A model generated the notes under the pieces. That model saw only the letters and a program-made list of their open reading frames with translations, did no database searches and was not told the DNA's origin. The position numbers and the translations under genes were made by a program. A DNA stretch of 64,000 bases, from positions 62,001-126,000 of the forward strand of contig NZ_BMSE01000012.1 of the NCBI RefSeq assembly GCF_014648995.1. The letters are read 5' to 3'. Positions 49,497-60,342 of this stretch are shown piece after piece (within the stretch, counting starts at the first letter, position 1; the number at the start of each line of letters is the position of its first letter). The DNA comes from Streptomyces massasporeus. Lineage in GTDB: Bacteria; Actinomycetota; Actinomycetes; Streptomycetales; Streptomycetaceae.

Positions 49497-50465
49497 TCAG
49501 CGCAGCTTCGGGTCAAGGGCGTCGCGCACCGCGTCGCCGAGCATGATGAACGCGAAGACCGTGAGGCTGAGCATGCCCGCCGGGAACAGCAGCGTGTGCG
49601 GGTTGTCCCGGATCACCTTGCTGCCCTCGGAGATGTCGATGCCCCACGAGATCGTCGGGTCGCTGAGGCCGAGGCCGAGGAACGACAGCGTCGCCTCAGC
49701 CGAGATGTAACCGCCGAGGGCGATCGTGGCCACGACGATGGTCGGCGCGACGGCGTTCGGCATCACGTGGCGGAACAGGATCCGCGTGGTGCCGGCGCCG
49801 AGCGCCCGGGCCGCCGTCACGTAGTCCGCCTGCTTGGCCGTGATCACCGAGCTGCGCATGACGCGGGCGATCGAGGTCCAGCCGAGGAAGGCCAGGGCCA
49901 GGATGACCACGTAGACCTTGCGCTCGGTGAAGGCGTTCAGGACGACCATGGTGCCGAGCAGGAACGGCAGGCCGAAGAAGATGTCGACGATCCGGGAGAT
50001 CACCGAGTCGATCCAGCCGCCGAAGTAGCCGGCCAGCATGCCGAGCAGTCCGCCGAGCAGCGTGACGGCCGCGGTGACGCAGACGCCGACGAGGATCGAG
50101 GCACGGGTGCCGTGGATGACACGCGAGTAGATCGAGCGGCCCTGCTGGTCGTAGCCGAACCAGTCGGGCTGGAAGAAGTGCCCCAGCTCCGGCTTGCCCA
50201 GGTAGTGGTGGACCAGATCGCCGTCACGCGGGTCGACGCTGGTGAACATGCCGGGGAACGCGGCGATCACCAGCAGCAGGACCAGCAGCACCGAGGAGAT
50301 CCAGAACATGGGCCGGTGCCGCAGGTCGTACCAGGCGTCGCCCCACAGGGAGCGGGGTTTCTCGCTCTTCTGCGTGCTCTCCTTGCCGGGTGCGTCGACG
50401 GCCGGCGGGGCGATGGCGTCCACGGCCGCGGCGTCGGTGGTCTGGGCCTTGGTCACGTCAGGCAT
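49497..50465 (-). CDS. Oligopeptide ABC transporter permease (OppC-like)
   Basis: A 322-residue membrane protein. A cytosolic N-terminal tail is followed by one helix, an extracytoplasmic loop (HHYLGKPELGHFFQPDWFGY) and five helices. The EAA-type loop is YVTAARALGAGTTRILFRH, which contacts the ATPases. Overlaps OppB by 8 nt. Confidence 0.92.
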   Translation of the reverse strand: MPDVTKAQTTDAAAVDAIAPPAVDAPGKESTQKSEKPRSLWGDAWYDLRHRPMFWISSVLLVLLLVIAAFPGMFTSVDPRDGDLVHHYLGKPELGHFFQPDWFGYDQQGRSIYSRVIHGTRASILVGVCVTAAVTLLGGLLGMLAGYFGGWIDSVISRIVDIFFGLPFLLGTMVVLNAFTERKVYVVILALAFLGWTSIARVMRSSVITAKQADYVTAARALGAGTTRILFRHVMPNAVAPTIVVATIALGGYISAEATLSFLGLGLSDPTISWGIDISEGSKVIRDNPHTLLFPAGMLSLTVFAFIMLGDAVRDALDPKLR

Positions 50466-51384
50466 ACCGGATCCTCGGGTCCAGGACCGCGTACAGCAGG
50501 TCGATGAGCAGGTTGATCAGGAGGATGACGAGGACGAGGACCGTCACCACACCCGTGACCGTCGAGCCCTCGCTCGTCTGGATCGCCCTGTAGAGGAGGT
50601 TGCCGACACCCTGGATGTTGAAGATGCCCTCGGTGATGACCGCGCCGCCGATGAAGCCGCCGACGTCGGTGCCGACGAAGGTGACGACGGGGATCAGCGA
50701 GTTGCGCAGCAGGTGGACACCGATGATGCGGCGCCGGGGCAGGCCCTTGGCGAGCGCGGTGCGGATGTAGTCGGCCCGCAGGTTCTCGGCGAAGGTCGTC
50801 CGGGTCAGCCGGGCCACATAGGCCATCGACAGCATGGCCAGGACGAACGCCGGCAGGAACAACTGCGAGTAGCTCGTGGAGTCCTGGACGTTGGGCGGCA
50901 GCCAGCCGAGTTCGTCGGCGAAGATGAACCGGGCGATGAAGCCCAGCACGAACACCGGGATGGAGATCACCGTCAGGGTGAAGACCAGCACGCCGGTGTC
51001 GGCGGCCTTACCGGCCCGCAGACCGGCCCACGCGCCCAGGCCGACACCGATGATGATCTCGATGGTGATGGCGAGCAGCGTCAGCCGCAGGGTCACCGGG
51101 AAGGCCTCGGCCATCAGGTCGGCGACCGGACGTCCGGCGAGGTTGCTGCCGAAGTCTCCCTTGAGGAGATTCAGCATGTAGTGGAAGTACTGCTCGAGGA
51201 CGGGCTTGTCGAAGCCGTACTCGCGCTTGATCTGCGCGATCTGTGCGGGATCGGGAGCCTTGTCCCCGTAGATGGCCCGGACCGGGTCGCCCGGCAGAAT
51301 GTGGACCATCAGGAAGATCAACAGAGTTGTCCCGATGAAGATCGGGATCATCTGGAGCAGTCGCCTGGCGGCGTAGCGCCCCAT
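50458..51384 (-). CDS. Oligopeptide ABC transporter permease (OppB-like)
   Basis: A 308-residue protein starting MGRYAARRLLQMIPIFIG, with the OppB family signature VHILPGDPVRAIYG near the N-terminus and EAA loop YIRTALAKGLPRRRIIG. Six transmembrane helices. The ATG at 51384 has GGAGGCG upstream. It follows the solute-binding gene after a hairpin-containing 146-nt gap. Confidence 0.92.
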   Translation of the reverse strand: MGRYAARRLLQMIPIFIGTTLLIFLMVHILPGDPVRAIYGDKAPDPAQIAQIKREYGFDKPVLEQYFHYMLNLLKGDFGSNLAGRPVADLMAEAFPVTLRLTLLAITIEIIIGVGLGAWAGLRAGKAADTGVLVFTLTVISIPVFVLGFIARFIFADELGWLPPNVQDSTSYSQLFLPAFVLAMLSMAYVARLTRTTFAENLRADYIRTALAKGLPRRRIIGVHLLRNSLIPVVTFVGTDVGGFIGGAVITEGIFNIQGVGNLLYRAIQTSEGSTVTGVVTVLVLVILLINLLIDLLYAVLDPRIRYA

Positions 51385-51482
51385 CTTGCGCCTCCATGCC
51401 GTGAGGGGTCGGCGAGGCCTGCGCACTCATCTACCGCAGGTGAGGGGGGTGAGGTGGAGGCCTGTGCCTACGGACCGGCGCC

Positions 51483-51510
51483 GCCGCTCCCCTTGTGCGG
51501 GAGGGGCGGC
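51483..51510 (-). terminator. Intra-operon hairpin after solute-binding gene
   Basis: GCCGC(T)CCCC pairs with GGGGCGGC with a single bulge. It lies right beyond the solute-binding stop codon at 51531. Such hairpins typically cut readthrough into permease genes and so favour the binding protein. Confidence 0.45.
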
Positions 51511-51530
51511 ACCGGTCTGCGGTCGTCTGG

Positions 51531-53171
51531 TTACTTCTGCTTGACCTGGATGGTGTCGAAGATCGGGTCACCGTCCTGGCCGTACTCGATCTTGCCCAGG
51601 ATGTTCTTGGACTGACCGCTGTTGACCTTGTAGAACCAGAGCGGAATCGCCGGCATGTCCTTGGCGAGGAGCTGCTCCGCGTTCTGGTACAGCTTCACGG
51701 TCTCGTCGATCGAGCTGGCCTTGTCCGCCTCGGAGCTCAGCTTGTCGAACTCCTTGTTGGAGTAACCGCTGGTGTTGCCGGCCGCCGTGGAGCCGTACAG
51801 GTCGCGCATGAAGTTCGAGTTGACCGGGTAGTCGAGCACCCAGCCACCGCGGTACATGGACTTGACCTGGTCCTTGTCACGGGCGTCGAGGTCGGCCTGG
51901 AAGGTCGGCTTCGGGTCGCCGGTGCACTCGACGCCGGTGGACTTGCGGATCGAGTTGCAGACCGCGTCGACCCAGGGCTTGTGGTCCTGGTCGGCGTTGT
52001 ACTGGATCTGGATCTTGTTGCCCGGGACGCCGCCGTTGTCCTTGATGAGCTTCTTGGCCTGGGCCGGGTCGAACTTGACGATGTCGCCGAGCGCGCCCTT
52101 CTTGTAGCCGAGGACGCCCGGGGCGACGTAGGAGTCGGCCGGGGTACGCGTGCCCTGGAGGACGGTCTTGGTGATCGTCTGGCGGTCGATCGCCATGGAC
52201 AGACCCTGGATGACCTTGGGGTCGATGTCCTTGAACTGCTTGGTGTAGAACGCCGGGACGATCGACTGGACGGCCGAGTACGGCTCGTCGATGGCGCGGT
52301 CGCCGAGGTCGGTCTTGTAGTTCGTCAGCGCGGTGGTCGGGACCTGCTCGATCCAGTCCACGTTGTCCGAGCGCAGGTCCGAGTACGCGGCGTCGGCGGT
52401 CGTGTAGTTCTTGAAGTCGATGCCGCCGTTCTTGGCGACGTTCGGGCCCTTGTAGCCCGCGAACTTGCGGACCTTGATGAGCTTGTTGTGCTCCCAGGAC
52501 ACGAACTTGTACGGGCCGTTGCCGACCGGCTTCTCGCCGAAGCCCTTCGGGTCCTTGAAGAAGGCCTCGGGCAGCGGAGCCCACACGTCGTAGCCCAGCT
52601 TGTACGCGAAGTACGAGACCGGCTGCGTCAGCTTGATCGTGAAGGTGTTGTCGTCGACGACCTTCAGACCCGACATCTTGTCGCTCTTCGGGTCACCCTT
52701 CTCCGGGTGCACGTCCTCGAAGCCGACGATGTCCGCGAACCAGCTGGAGTTGGTCTGGTTGTTCTTGATGTTGGCGGACCAGTTCCAGGAGTCCACGTAG
52801 GACTTCGCGGTGACCGGGGTGCCGTCGTGGAACTTCCAGCCCGCCTTGAGCTTGACGGTCCACTCCGACGAGTCCTTGTTCGGCGTGACCGACTCGGCGT
52901 TGACGTACTCGAGCTTGCCGGTGCCGGGCTCGTAGTCGACCAGACCCGCGAAGATCGTGCGCAGGACACGGCTGCCCTGGCTCTCCTTGGCGTTGGCCGG
53001 CTGGAGCGGGTTCTGCGGTTCGCTCAGCTGCGCAGTGACGATGCCGTTCGGGTCGGCCTTCCCCTTGTTCATGTCGTCGCCGGCACTGTCGTCGCCGCCG
53101 CCGCAGGCGGTGGCGGCCAGGGCGACGACTATCGCCCCCGCGACCCACTTGGCGCTCTTGGCACCGCGCAT
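51531..53171 (-). CDS. Oligopeptide-binding lipoprotein (OppA/DppA-like)
   Basis: A 546-residue family-5 solute-binding protein. Lipobox LAATAC with Cys23, then a GGGDDSAGDD linker and the mature domain (PNGIVTAQLSEPQNPLQPAN, SSEWTVKLKAGWKFHDGTPVTA, PVGNGPYKFVSW). It captures peptides outside the membrane for the permease. First gene of a leftward five-gene cassette. From memory, S. coelicolor has both such a cassette and the developmental bldK operon near typA; this copy looks closer to the former. Confidence 0.92.
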   Translation of the reverse strand: MRGAKSAKWVAGAIVVALAATACGGGDDSAGDDMNKGKADPNGIVTAQLSEPQNPLQPANAKESQGSRVLRTIFAGLVDYEPGTGKLEYVNAESVTPNKDSSEWTVKLKAGWKFHDGTPVTAKSYVDSWNWSANIKNNQTNSSWFADIVGFEDVHPEKGDPKSDKMSGLKVVDDNTFTIKLTQPVSYFAYKLGYDVWAPLPEAFFKDPKGFGEKPVGNGPYKFVSWEHNKLIKVRKFAGYKGPNVAKNGGIDFKNYTTADAAYSDLRSDNVDWIEQVPTTALTNYKTDLGDRAIDEPYSAVQSIVPAFYTKQFKDIDPKVIQGLSMAIDRQTITKTVLQGTRTPADSYVAPGVLGYKKGALGDIVKFDPAQAKKLIKDNGGVPGNKIQIQYNADQDHKPWVDAVCNSIRKSTGVECTGDPKPTFQADLDARDKDQVKSMYRGGWVLDYPVNSNFMRDLYGSTAAGNTSGYSNKEFDKLSSEADKASSIDETVKLYQNAEQLLAKDMPAIPLWFYKVNSGQSKNILGKIEYGQDGDPIFDTIQVKQK

Positions 53172-53723
53172 GGGTTCCTCCTATGAAGTCATTGGTTCAC
53201 CGCGAAGGGAGCACACGACACATCACGGCCCCCGCCCGTCGCCGGTGCCGGAATTCGTCGAGTGCCCCCGCGCTCGTGAGTCGCGCCGCTGCCGGCTACT
53301 GACCCGTACATCCGAGCTCTACGCGCCTAACTATCTGCCAAACGCCAGGACCGAACCACACTCTCGAGGTCTCGGTTCGATCACAGCTCTCGCCTACATC
53401 TTCCAAAATCCGGACAAAGGGTTTGGTGAAAGATCCCTGCGAAACGGACTTGTTACACATCTATCGGTGTCGACTGTCCGCATTCCGGACGCGAGAGTGA
53501 GATAAACCGCTTGCGACGTACCGTGGGTCCCGTGCAGGGTGCCACCGGAGTCTGTCGCGCGCTCAAGAAGCTTGCGCGGCAAGGCCGTTACGCGTTCCCC
53601 GGGGTCGGGGAGGCGTGGCGCTTCCGGAGCAGGGTAGTGGGAGAAAACCGCCCCTGACGGCTGACACCGGCAAATCGAGGGTTTTCCCTACCCTTCCCCT
53701 TCGCGTTCCCCCTCCTTTACACA
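53172..53723. promoter_or_regulatory. 550-nt region upstream of oligopeptide operon
   Basis: No gene is visible. The middle part (53310-53510) is AT-rich and contains an inverted repeat CGAACC (53352) to GGTTCG (53379) plus an internal CTCGAG. This is a likely regulator-binding and promoter region for the opp operon. The far end before typA's terminator shows no structure. Confidence 0.4.
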
Positions 53724-53765
53724 ACGGCACCGGGCACCCCGCTCATGCGGGGTGCCCGGTGCCGT
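53724..53765 (-). terminator. Strong terminator after typA
   Basis: A perfect 19-bp stem, ACGGCACCGGGCACCCCGC and its complement, with loop TCAT, 11 nt beyond the typA stop codon. Confidence 0.9.
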
Positions 53766-53776
53766 GGTGAAGGGCG

Positions 53777-55684
<1,908 letters not shown>

Positions 55685-55861
55685 ATTGCGGCGTACTCCC
55701 GGAGTATGAGGAATGCCCTGCGCGGACGTCTGCGGTGCGCGGGCCCTGCCGGGCTCAACATGCCACGGCCGCCTCCCATGGTACGGGGCTGCGGCCGCAG
55801 GGGTTAGTCGGGATACGTCGGTGCAGGTCAGGGCAGTTTCGAGGGGCTCGGCGTCGGTGCC

Positions 55862-55942
55862 GGGGCCCGCTCGGGGGCTGCCGCCCCCAGGCCCCCGCTC
55901 TCGGCCTGACGGCCTCGTCCTCAAGCGCCGGACGGGCTGGAC
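55862..55942. repeat. Streptomyces dispersed repeat with hairpin, second family
   Basis: GGGGGCTGCCGCCCCCAGGC, then CCCCGCTCTCGGCCTGACGG and CCTCGTCCTCAAGCGCCGGA with CGGGCTGG. This is the frequent Streptomyces element ending CTCAAGCGCCGGACGGGCTG. It contains a 6-bp hairpin (GGGGGC/GCCCCC at 55873-55888). Its right part codes for the C-terminus of the leftward lipoprotein. Confidence 0.7.
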
Positions 55943-56595
55943 GCAGCCGCCCTTTCACAGGAGCGCCGGGCGACCTCCCGGGCCACGGGTGAGTCCGGGC
56001 GCACCTCGCAGTCGGTCAGGCCGGCGAAGTCGACCGTCCAGTTCCGGGCGTGACCGGAGACGGTCCTGCCGTCCGGGCAGCGGTAGCGGAAGTCCGCCGC
56101 CACCTCCATCACACCGGCGTACTGGATGTACTCGCCCGCGGCGTTGGGCTTGATGCGGTCGGTGTCGAGCTCCGGGGCCGGTTGCCGGACGTCCGTGAAC
56201 GGCCAGGTCTCGCCCGCCTCCGCCAGGGTGCGCGCGTCGGAGTCGATCTCGCCGGCCTTCTTGCCGAGCGAGAAGAGGATCTCCGCGGGGGACGGGGCGG
56301 GCCCGTCGGCGCGCACCGAGGGGCTGGGGGTGTACACCCGCCGCATCGGGTTCCGCAGGGGGCCGCCGCCCTTGCCGAGCCGCTCCAGGTCGGAGACGCC
56401 GGTGAGCCGTTCCCGCTCGGTGAGGTGGGACCAGGTGAAGGTGCCGTTCGCGCAGGCCGTCGCCACAGGCTTGTCGGTCTTGCGGCCCTGGTCGGCCTTG
56501 GACTCGCCCTCACCCCCCGTACACGCCCCCAGCCCCGTCACCACTATCCCGACGACCAGCCCGGCCATGCAGGCCCGTCCCACCACGTCGCGCAT
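55921..56595 (-). CDS. Putative lipoprotein
   Basis: A 224-residue protein with signal sequence (ACMAGLVVGIVVTGLGAC; lipid-modified Cys25) and a linker GGEGESKADQGRK. The mature domain has four cysteines, two near the C-terminus (RYRCPDGR, LTDCEVR), and no known motif. Secreted and membrane-anchored; function unknown. The last residues SSPSGA and the TGA lie inside a dispersed repeat. Confidence 0.75.
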   Translation of the reverse strand: MRDVVGRACMAGLVVGIVVTGLGACTGGEGESKADQGRKTDKPVATACANGTFTWSHLTERERLTGVSDLERLGKGGGPLRNPMRRVYTPSPSVRADGPAPSPAEILFSLGKKAGEIDSDARTLAEAGETWPFTDVRQPAPELDTDRIKPNAAGEYIQYAGVMEVAADFRYRCPDGRTVSGHARNWTVDFAGLTDCEVRPDSPVAREVARRSCERAAASSPSGA

Positions 56596-56708
56596 CCCCG
56601 GCTCCCGTCCCCCGCGTACGGACGCCCGGCGTCCGTCCCATGATCGTTGCTGGCCTCATGGTGCGGACGCCGGGCGGGGAGCGGCAAGGCGTTTGAGCGT
56701 TCTCAGAG

Positions 56709-58850
56709 CTACCGGGCGGGCGAGCCCTTGGCCGACGGGCCCGACGCGGGCTTCGCGCCCTTCTTCAGGAAGCCCATGTCCTCGTAGACCGGTGTGCCGA
56801 AGCCGAAGGCGCCGGTGTTGACCAGGTTCTTGCGGGCCGCGAGGAGCTGGGGGCGCTGGAAGAGGGGGATCGAGCCGGCAGCGGCCCAGATGCGGGAGTC
56901 GGCCTTGCGGATCAGGGAGCGGGACTCGCCCTCGTCAAGGGTGGCCACCGCCTCGTCGAAGAGCTGGTCGACCTGGTCGGTGCCGACGCGGGTGTAGTTC
57001 TGCTCGACGTTCAGCGAGCCGTCGGCGGCCGGGACGGGCTTGGCGTAGACGGGGCGGGCGTCGGTGGCGGGGAACGCCGTGGCGGGCCAGGAGTACAGGG
57101 CGAGGTCGTACTGGCCGGAGGCGATGTGGTCCTTGAAGTAGGACTCGTCGGAGACCTTGGAGATCTCGGTGCCGATGCCGACGCGCTCCAGCATCCGGGA
57201 GATACGGTCCGCGACCGTGCGCAGCGTCTGGGAGCCGGGGCCGGAGGGGAGCACGAAGCGGAGCGTGAGGGGCTTGCCGTTCTTGGCGAGCGGGGCGGCC
57301 TCCTGGTTGGCCGGGGCCGCGCTGCCCCGGGGGGCGTACGCGCCGGGCGCGCCGCCCTGGTGCGGGGCCTTGTACTGCTTGCCGTCCTGGGCGAGGTGCC
57401 CCGCGGGGTCGTGCGCCTTGTTGTCCTCGTCGCCGGTGTCGTCGGACTTCTCGCCCTCGGGGCCGGCGGCCTTCTCCTTCTTCTTCTCCTCCTTGACCGG
57501 GCCGCCGCGCACCCACCCGGCGTCCGCGAGCAGCGCCTGGGCCTCCTTGGTGTCCTGGCCGCCGAGGGCGCCGCTGTTGTCGGCGTAGTGGGCCTGGCCG
57601 GACAGGGCGAGGTGGCTGCCGACCGGCACGGACGGCAGACCGAGCGGCTTGAGGACGACCTGGGCCAGTTCCTTGCGGTCCAGGGCGCGGGCGACGGCCC
57701 TGCGGACGCGCTCGTCGGTGAGCGGGCCCTCGGCGCCGTTCAGGGCGAGCTGGGTGTAGGCCGGCTCCAGGGACTTGCGGACCTCGAAGCCGCCGAGGGC
57801 CTGCTGCTGCCGGGCGTACCTGACGGCGGTCTTGCGCAGCTTCTTGCGGGCGACGGTCTCCTCTTCGGCGGCGTCCTCGTCGGAGCCGTTGGCGACGGCC
57901 CAGGACTCCAGGGCGTCCGCGGCGGACCGGTCGGCGCCCGGGCCCATCAGCGGGCTGCCGGAGGCGTGGGGGCGGGCGGCGACGGTGATGCGGCGTGCCG
58001 CGGCGGGGTCGATCTCGGCCAGGTCGAGGGTGCCGGCGGCCAGCTCGGAAGCCCGCTTGTCGCGCGGGACGGTGCGCAGCACGATCTCGGAGAGCTTTGC
58101 GGGCTCGCCCCACCAGCGCGGGTTGCGGGCGAGGGTGATCTCCCCGTCCTCGCGGTCGGTCTTCTTCACCGTGAAGGGCCCGGCGGTGACTTTGAGCTTC
58201 TTGCGGGCCCCGTCGTTGAAGGAGTCCGGGGTGCCCATGACGTCCTTCGGGTACAGCGGCGAGAAGAGCGAGCGCCAGTCCGCGTAGGGGCGGCTGAAGG
58301 TGACCCGGACCTCCAGGGCGTTGTCGCCGCGCTCGATCTTCTGGATGCGGTCGTAGCCGGCGTTGCGGGCGGTCCAGTACGCGGTGTCCTTGCCGGACAG
58401 GGCGCGCCACTGGGCGGCGAAGTCGGCGGCGCCGATCTCCCGGCCGTCGCTCCAGACGGCCTGCTGGTTGAGCTTGTACAGGACGACCTGCTTGGGCTCG
58501 GTGTCGACGACCTTGGCGGACTCCAGGTAGTCGGCGTTGCGCTCCGGGCGGCCGGAGGCGTCCATGCGGAACATCGACGGCAGCACGGCCTGGACGACGC
58601 GGGTGGTGGTGGCGTCGGCGTCCGACTGGAACGTGTTCAGCGTGTCGGGTACGGAGTCGACGGCCCAGCGCAGGGTGCCTCCGTCGGTGATCCGGTCGCG
58701 GGGCGCGGGCTGGATGTCCTGCCCGGCGAGCGGCTTGCCGGACGGGTCCTCGGAACCGCATCCGGCGAGCGCGGGCACCGCGAGCACTCCCGCGGTGAGG
58801 AAGGCGACCGAGCGCGTGACCGCACGCGGGCCGACGCCGTGCTGGGACAT
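56709..58850 (-). CDS. Orphan family-5 solute-binding lipoprotein
   Basis: A 713-residue peptide-binding-type lipoprotein with lipobox ALAGC (Cys31) and family-5 features (ITDGGTLRWAVDSVPDTLN, DGREIGAADFAAQW, LTDERVRRAVARALDRKEL). It is longer than usual because of a charged, disordered insert (about residues 447-520, with KEEKKKEKAAGPEGEKSDD). No permease or ATPase gene is adjacent, so it may feed another transporter or act as a sensor. Confidence 0.87.
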   Translation of the reverse strand: MSQHGVGPRAVTRSVAFLTAGVLAVPALAGCGSEDPSGKPLAGQDIQPAPRDRITDGGTLRWAVDSVPDTLNTFQSDADATTTRVVQAVLPSMFRMDASGRPERNADYLESAKVVDTEPKQVVLYKLNQQAVWSDGREIGAADFAAQWRALSGKDTAYWTARNAGYDRIQKIERGDNALEVRVTFSRPYADWRSLFSPLYPKDVMGTPDSFNDGARKKLKVTAGPFTVKKTDREDGEITLARNPRWWGEPAKLSEIVLRTVPRDKRASELAAGTLDLAEIDPAAARRITVAARPHASGSPLMGPGADRSAADALESWAVANGSDEDAAEEETVARKKLRKTAVRYARQQQALGGFEVRKSLEPAYTQLALNGAEGPLTDERVRRAVARALDRKELAQVVLKPLGLPSVPVGSHLALSGQAHYADNSGALGGQDTKEAQALLADAGWVRGGPVKEEKKKEKAAGPEGEKSDDTGDEDNKAHDPAGHLAQDGKQYKAPHQGGAPGAYAPRGSAAPANQEAAPLAKNGKPLTLRFVLPSGPGSQTLRTVADRISRMLERVGIGTEISKVSDESYFKDHIASGQYDLALYSWPATAFPATDARPVYAKPVPAADGSLNVEQNYTRVGTDQVDQLFDEAVATLDEGESRSLIRKADSRIWAAAGSIPLFQRPQLLAARKNLVNTGAFGFGTPVYEDMGFLKKGAKPASGPSAKGSPAR

Positions 58851-59138
58851 CTGTGCTACCTCCGGGAAGCCGCGGGCGTTATGATCACTTTTGGCGGTAT
58901 TTGGATTTCATCTGATGTATGCGGCCACTGAAGAGGAAAGGGTTCGGCAACACAGGGCGACACGGCGGTCACGGGCGGGAAGCCACCCGTGCGGCCCAAT
59001 GCACCGCACGGTGCACCCATACGCCTCGGCCAATCGATGCACATCCCTTCACAGCACAAGGTGTGACGCGCAACACTCGCAGGCGCATGAACGTTGCCGC
59101 CTTGGGCCATGAAGGACCCGCGGAAGTGAGGGCAAGTC
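58851..59138. promoter_or_regulatory. Divergent region before sdh cluster
   Basis: Between the leftward lipoprotein gene and the rightward sdh genes. AT-rich at 58870-58925. A GCACCGCACGGTGC palindrome is near 59001. GTGTGACGCGCAACAC (59062) is a possible regulator site. No -35/-10 pair is convincing. Confidence 0.35.
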
Positions 59139-59429
59139 ATGTCCGTTCACGACGAACTGACGTCAGTCCAGCGCAGTCTCGACGAAGTGTTCCGATCGCT
59201 GGGACGCCTGGAGAAGCAGCTCGGCACCGGTGGCCTGGAGATGCGCCGCGTCCGTGCCGACGCCAACCACCTGCGCGAGAGCGTCGCCCTGCTGCGCGAC
59301 GCCGCCGCGTCACCGGCCGCGCCGAAGCGCCCCGAGCTGGTCACCATCTCGGACACGCCGTACGACTCCGCCCTGTGGAGCGACTCGGACGACGAGGGGC
59401 TCGGCGCCCGGGACCGGCGCGCTCCCTGA
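59139..59429 (+). CDS. Small coiled-coil protein upstream of sdh genes
   Basis: A 96-residue protein with heptad-like helices (ELTSVQRSLDEVFRSLGRLEKQ; HLRESVALLRDAAA) followed by an acidic, disordered tail (DSALWSDSDDEGLG). ATG at 59139 with AGTGAGGG upstream. It is 57 nt before sdhC, probably the first gene of the operon. No known function. Confidence 0.65.
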   Translation: MSVHDELTSVQRSLDEVFRSLGRLEKQLGTGGLEMRRVRADANHLRESVALLRDAAASPAAPKRPELVTISDTPYDSALWSDSDDEGLGARDRRAP

Positions 59430-59486
59430 CCCGGGGAGGAGTCGAGCGCGACCGGCACCTCCCCCGAACCCGACCGGAGTCGTCAC

Positions 59487-60323
59487 GTGGCCACTGGTAC
59501 GGAACCCCCTGCCACTGAACCCAGACCTGAGAGCGGCGGTGTGCGGGGCGCTGCGCGGGCCGCGATCGCCGCCCCGCATCTGCGCACCGACCGCTGGTGG
59601 CTGGCCCCGGCCGGCACGGCCGCGGGATTGCTCGCCTTCATCGTCTACTCGACGTGGCGGGCCTTCGCCGACGCCCACTACTACGCGGCGCCCTACGTCT
59701 CGCCCTTCTACTCCCCCTGCCTGGCGGAGCGCTGCGAGCCGATGAGGTCCGGCCCGAACTGGGAGATCTTCGGGAGCTGGTGGGGCATCTCGCCCGCGAT
59801 CATCATCCTGATCTTCCCGCTCGGCTTCCGCCTGACCTGCTACTACTACCGCAAGGCCTACTACCGGGGCTTCTGGGCGTCCCCGCCGGCCTGCGCGGTG
59901 GCCGAGCCGCACAAGAAGTACAGCGGTGAGACCCGCTTCCCGCTGATCCTGCAGAACATCCACCGGTACTTCTTCTACGCCGCGCTCGTCGTCGCCGGGA
60001 TCCTCACGTACGACACCGTGCTGGCCTTCCGCGACGAGACCTACGCGTGGGGCCACATGGGGCTCGGCACGCTCGTTTTCCTGGTCAACATCGTGCTGAT
60101 CTGGGCGTACACGATCTCCTGCCACTCCTGCCGGCACATCGTCGGCGGCAAGCTCAAGCACTTCTCCAGGCATCCCGTGCGCTACCGGATGTGGCAGTGG
60201 GTGGGAAAGCTCAACGCCCGGCACATGCAGCTCGCCTGGGCGTCGCTGGTGAGCGTGGCGCTCGCCGACTTCTACGTCTACCTGGTCGCGTCCGGCGCCT
60301 TCGACGATCCGCGCTTCTTCTAG
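59487..60323 (+). CDS. sdhC: Succinate dehydrogenase membrane/cytochrome b subunit
   Basis: A 278-residue membrane protein with about five helices. Conserved histidines in NIHRYFFYA, GHMGLG, SCHSCRHIVGG and RHMQLAW are candidate heme/quinone-site ligands. It is the long, single-polypeptide anchor known from mycobacterial Sdh1, unlike the short SdhC/SdhD pair. GTG start at 59487. Followed closely by sdhA. Confidence 0.85.
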   Translation: MATGTEPPATEPRPESGGVRGAARAAIAAPHLRTDRWWLAPAGTAAGLLAFIVYSTWRAFADAHYYAAPYVSPFYSPCLAERCEPMRSGPNWEIFGSWWGISPAIIILIFPLGFRLTCYYYRKAYYRGFWASPPACAVAEPHKKYSGETRFPLILQNIHRYFFYAALVVAGILTYDTVLAFRDETYAWGHMGLGTLVFLVNIVLIWAYTISCHSCRHIVGGKLKHFSRHPVRYRMWQWVGKLNARHMQLAWASLVSVALADFYVYLVASGAFDDPRFF

Positions 60324-60342
60324 AGGGATGGGGCCTTATCTG

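Noticed and set aside
51531..53171. Assignment of the oligopeptide operon as bldK
   Set aside because: The gene order (binding protein first) and binding-protein sequence look closer to the neighbouring peptide cassette known from S. coelicolor; a database comparison would be needed.
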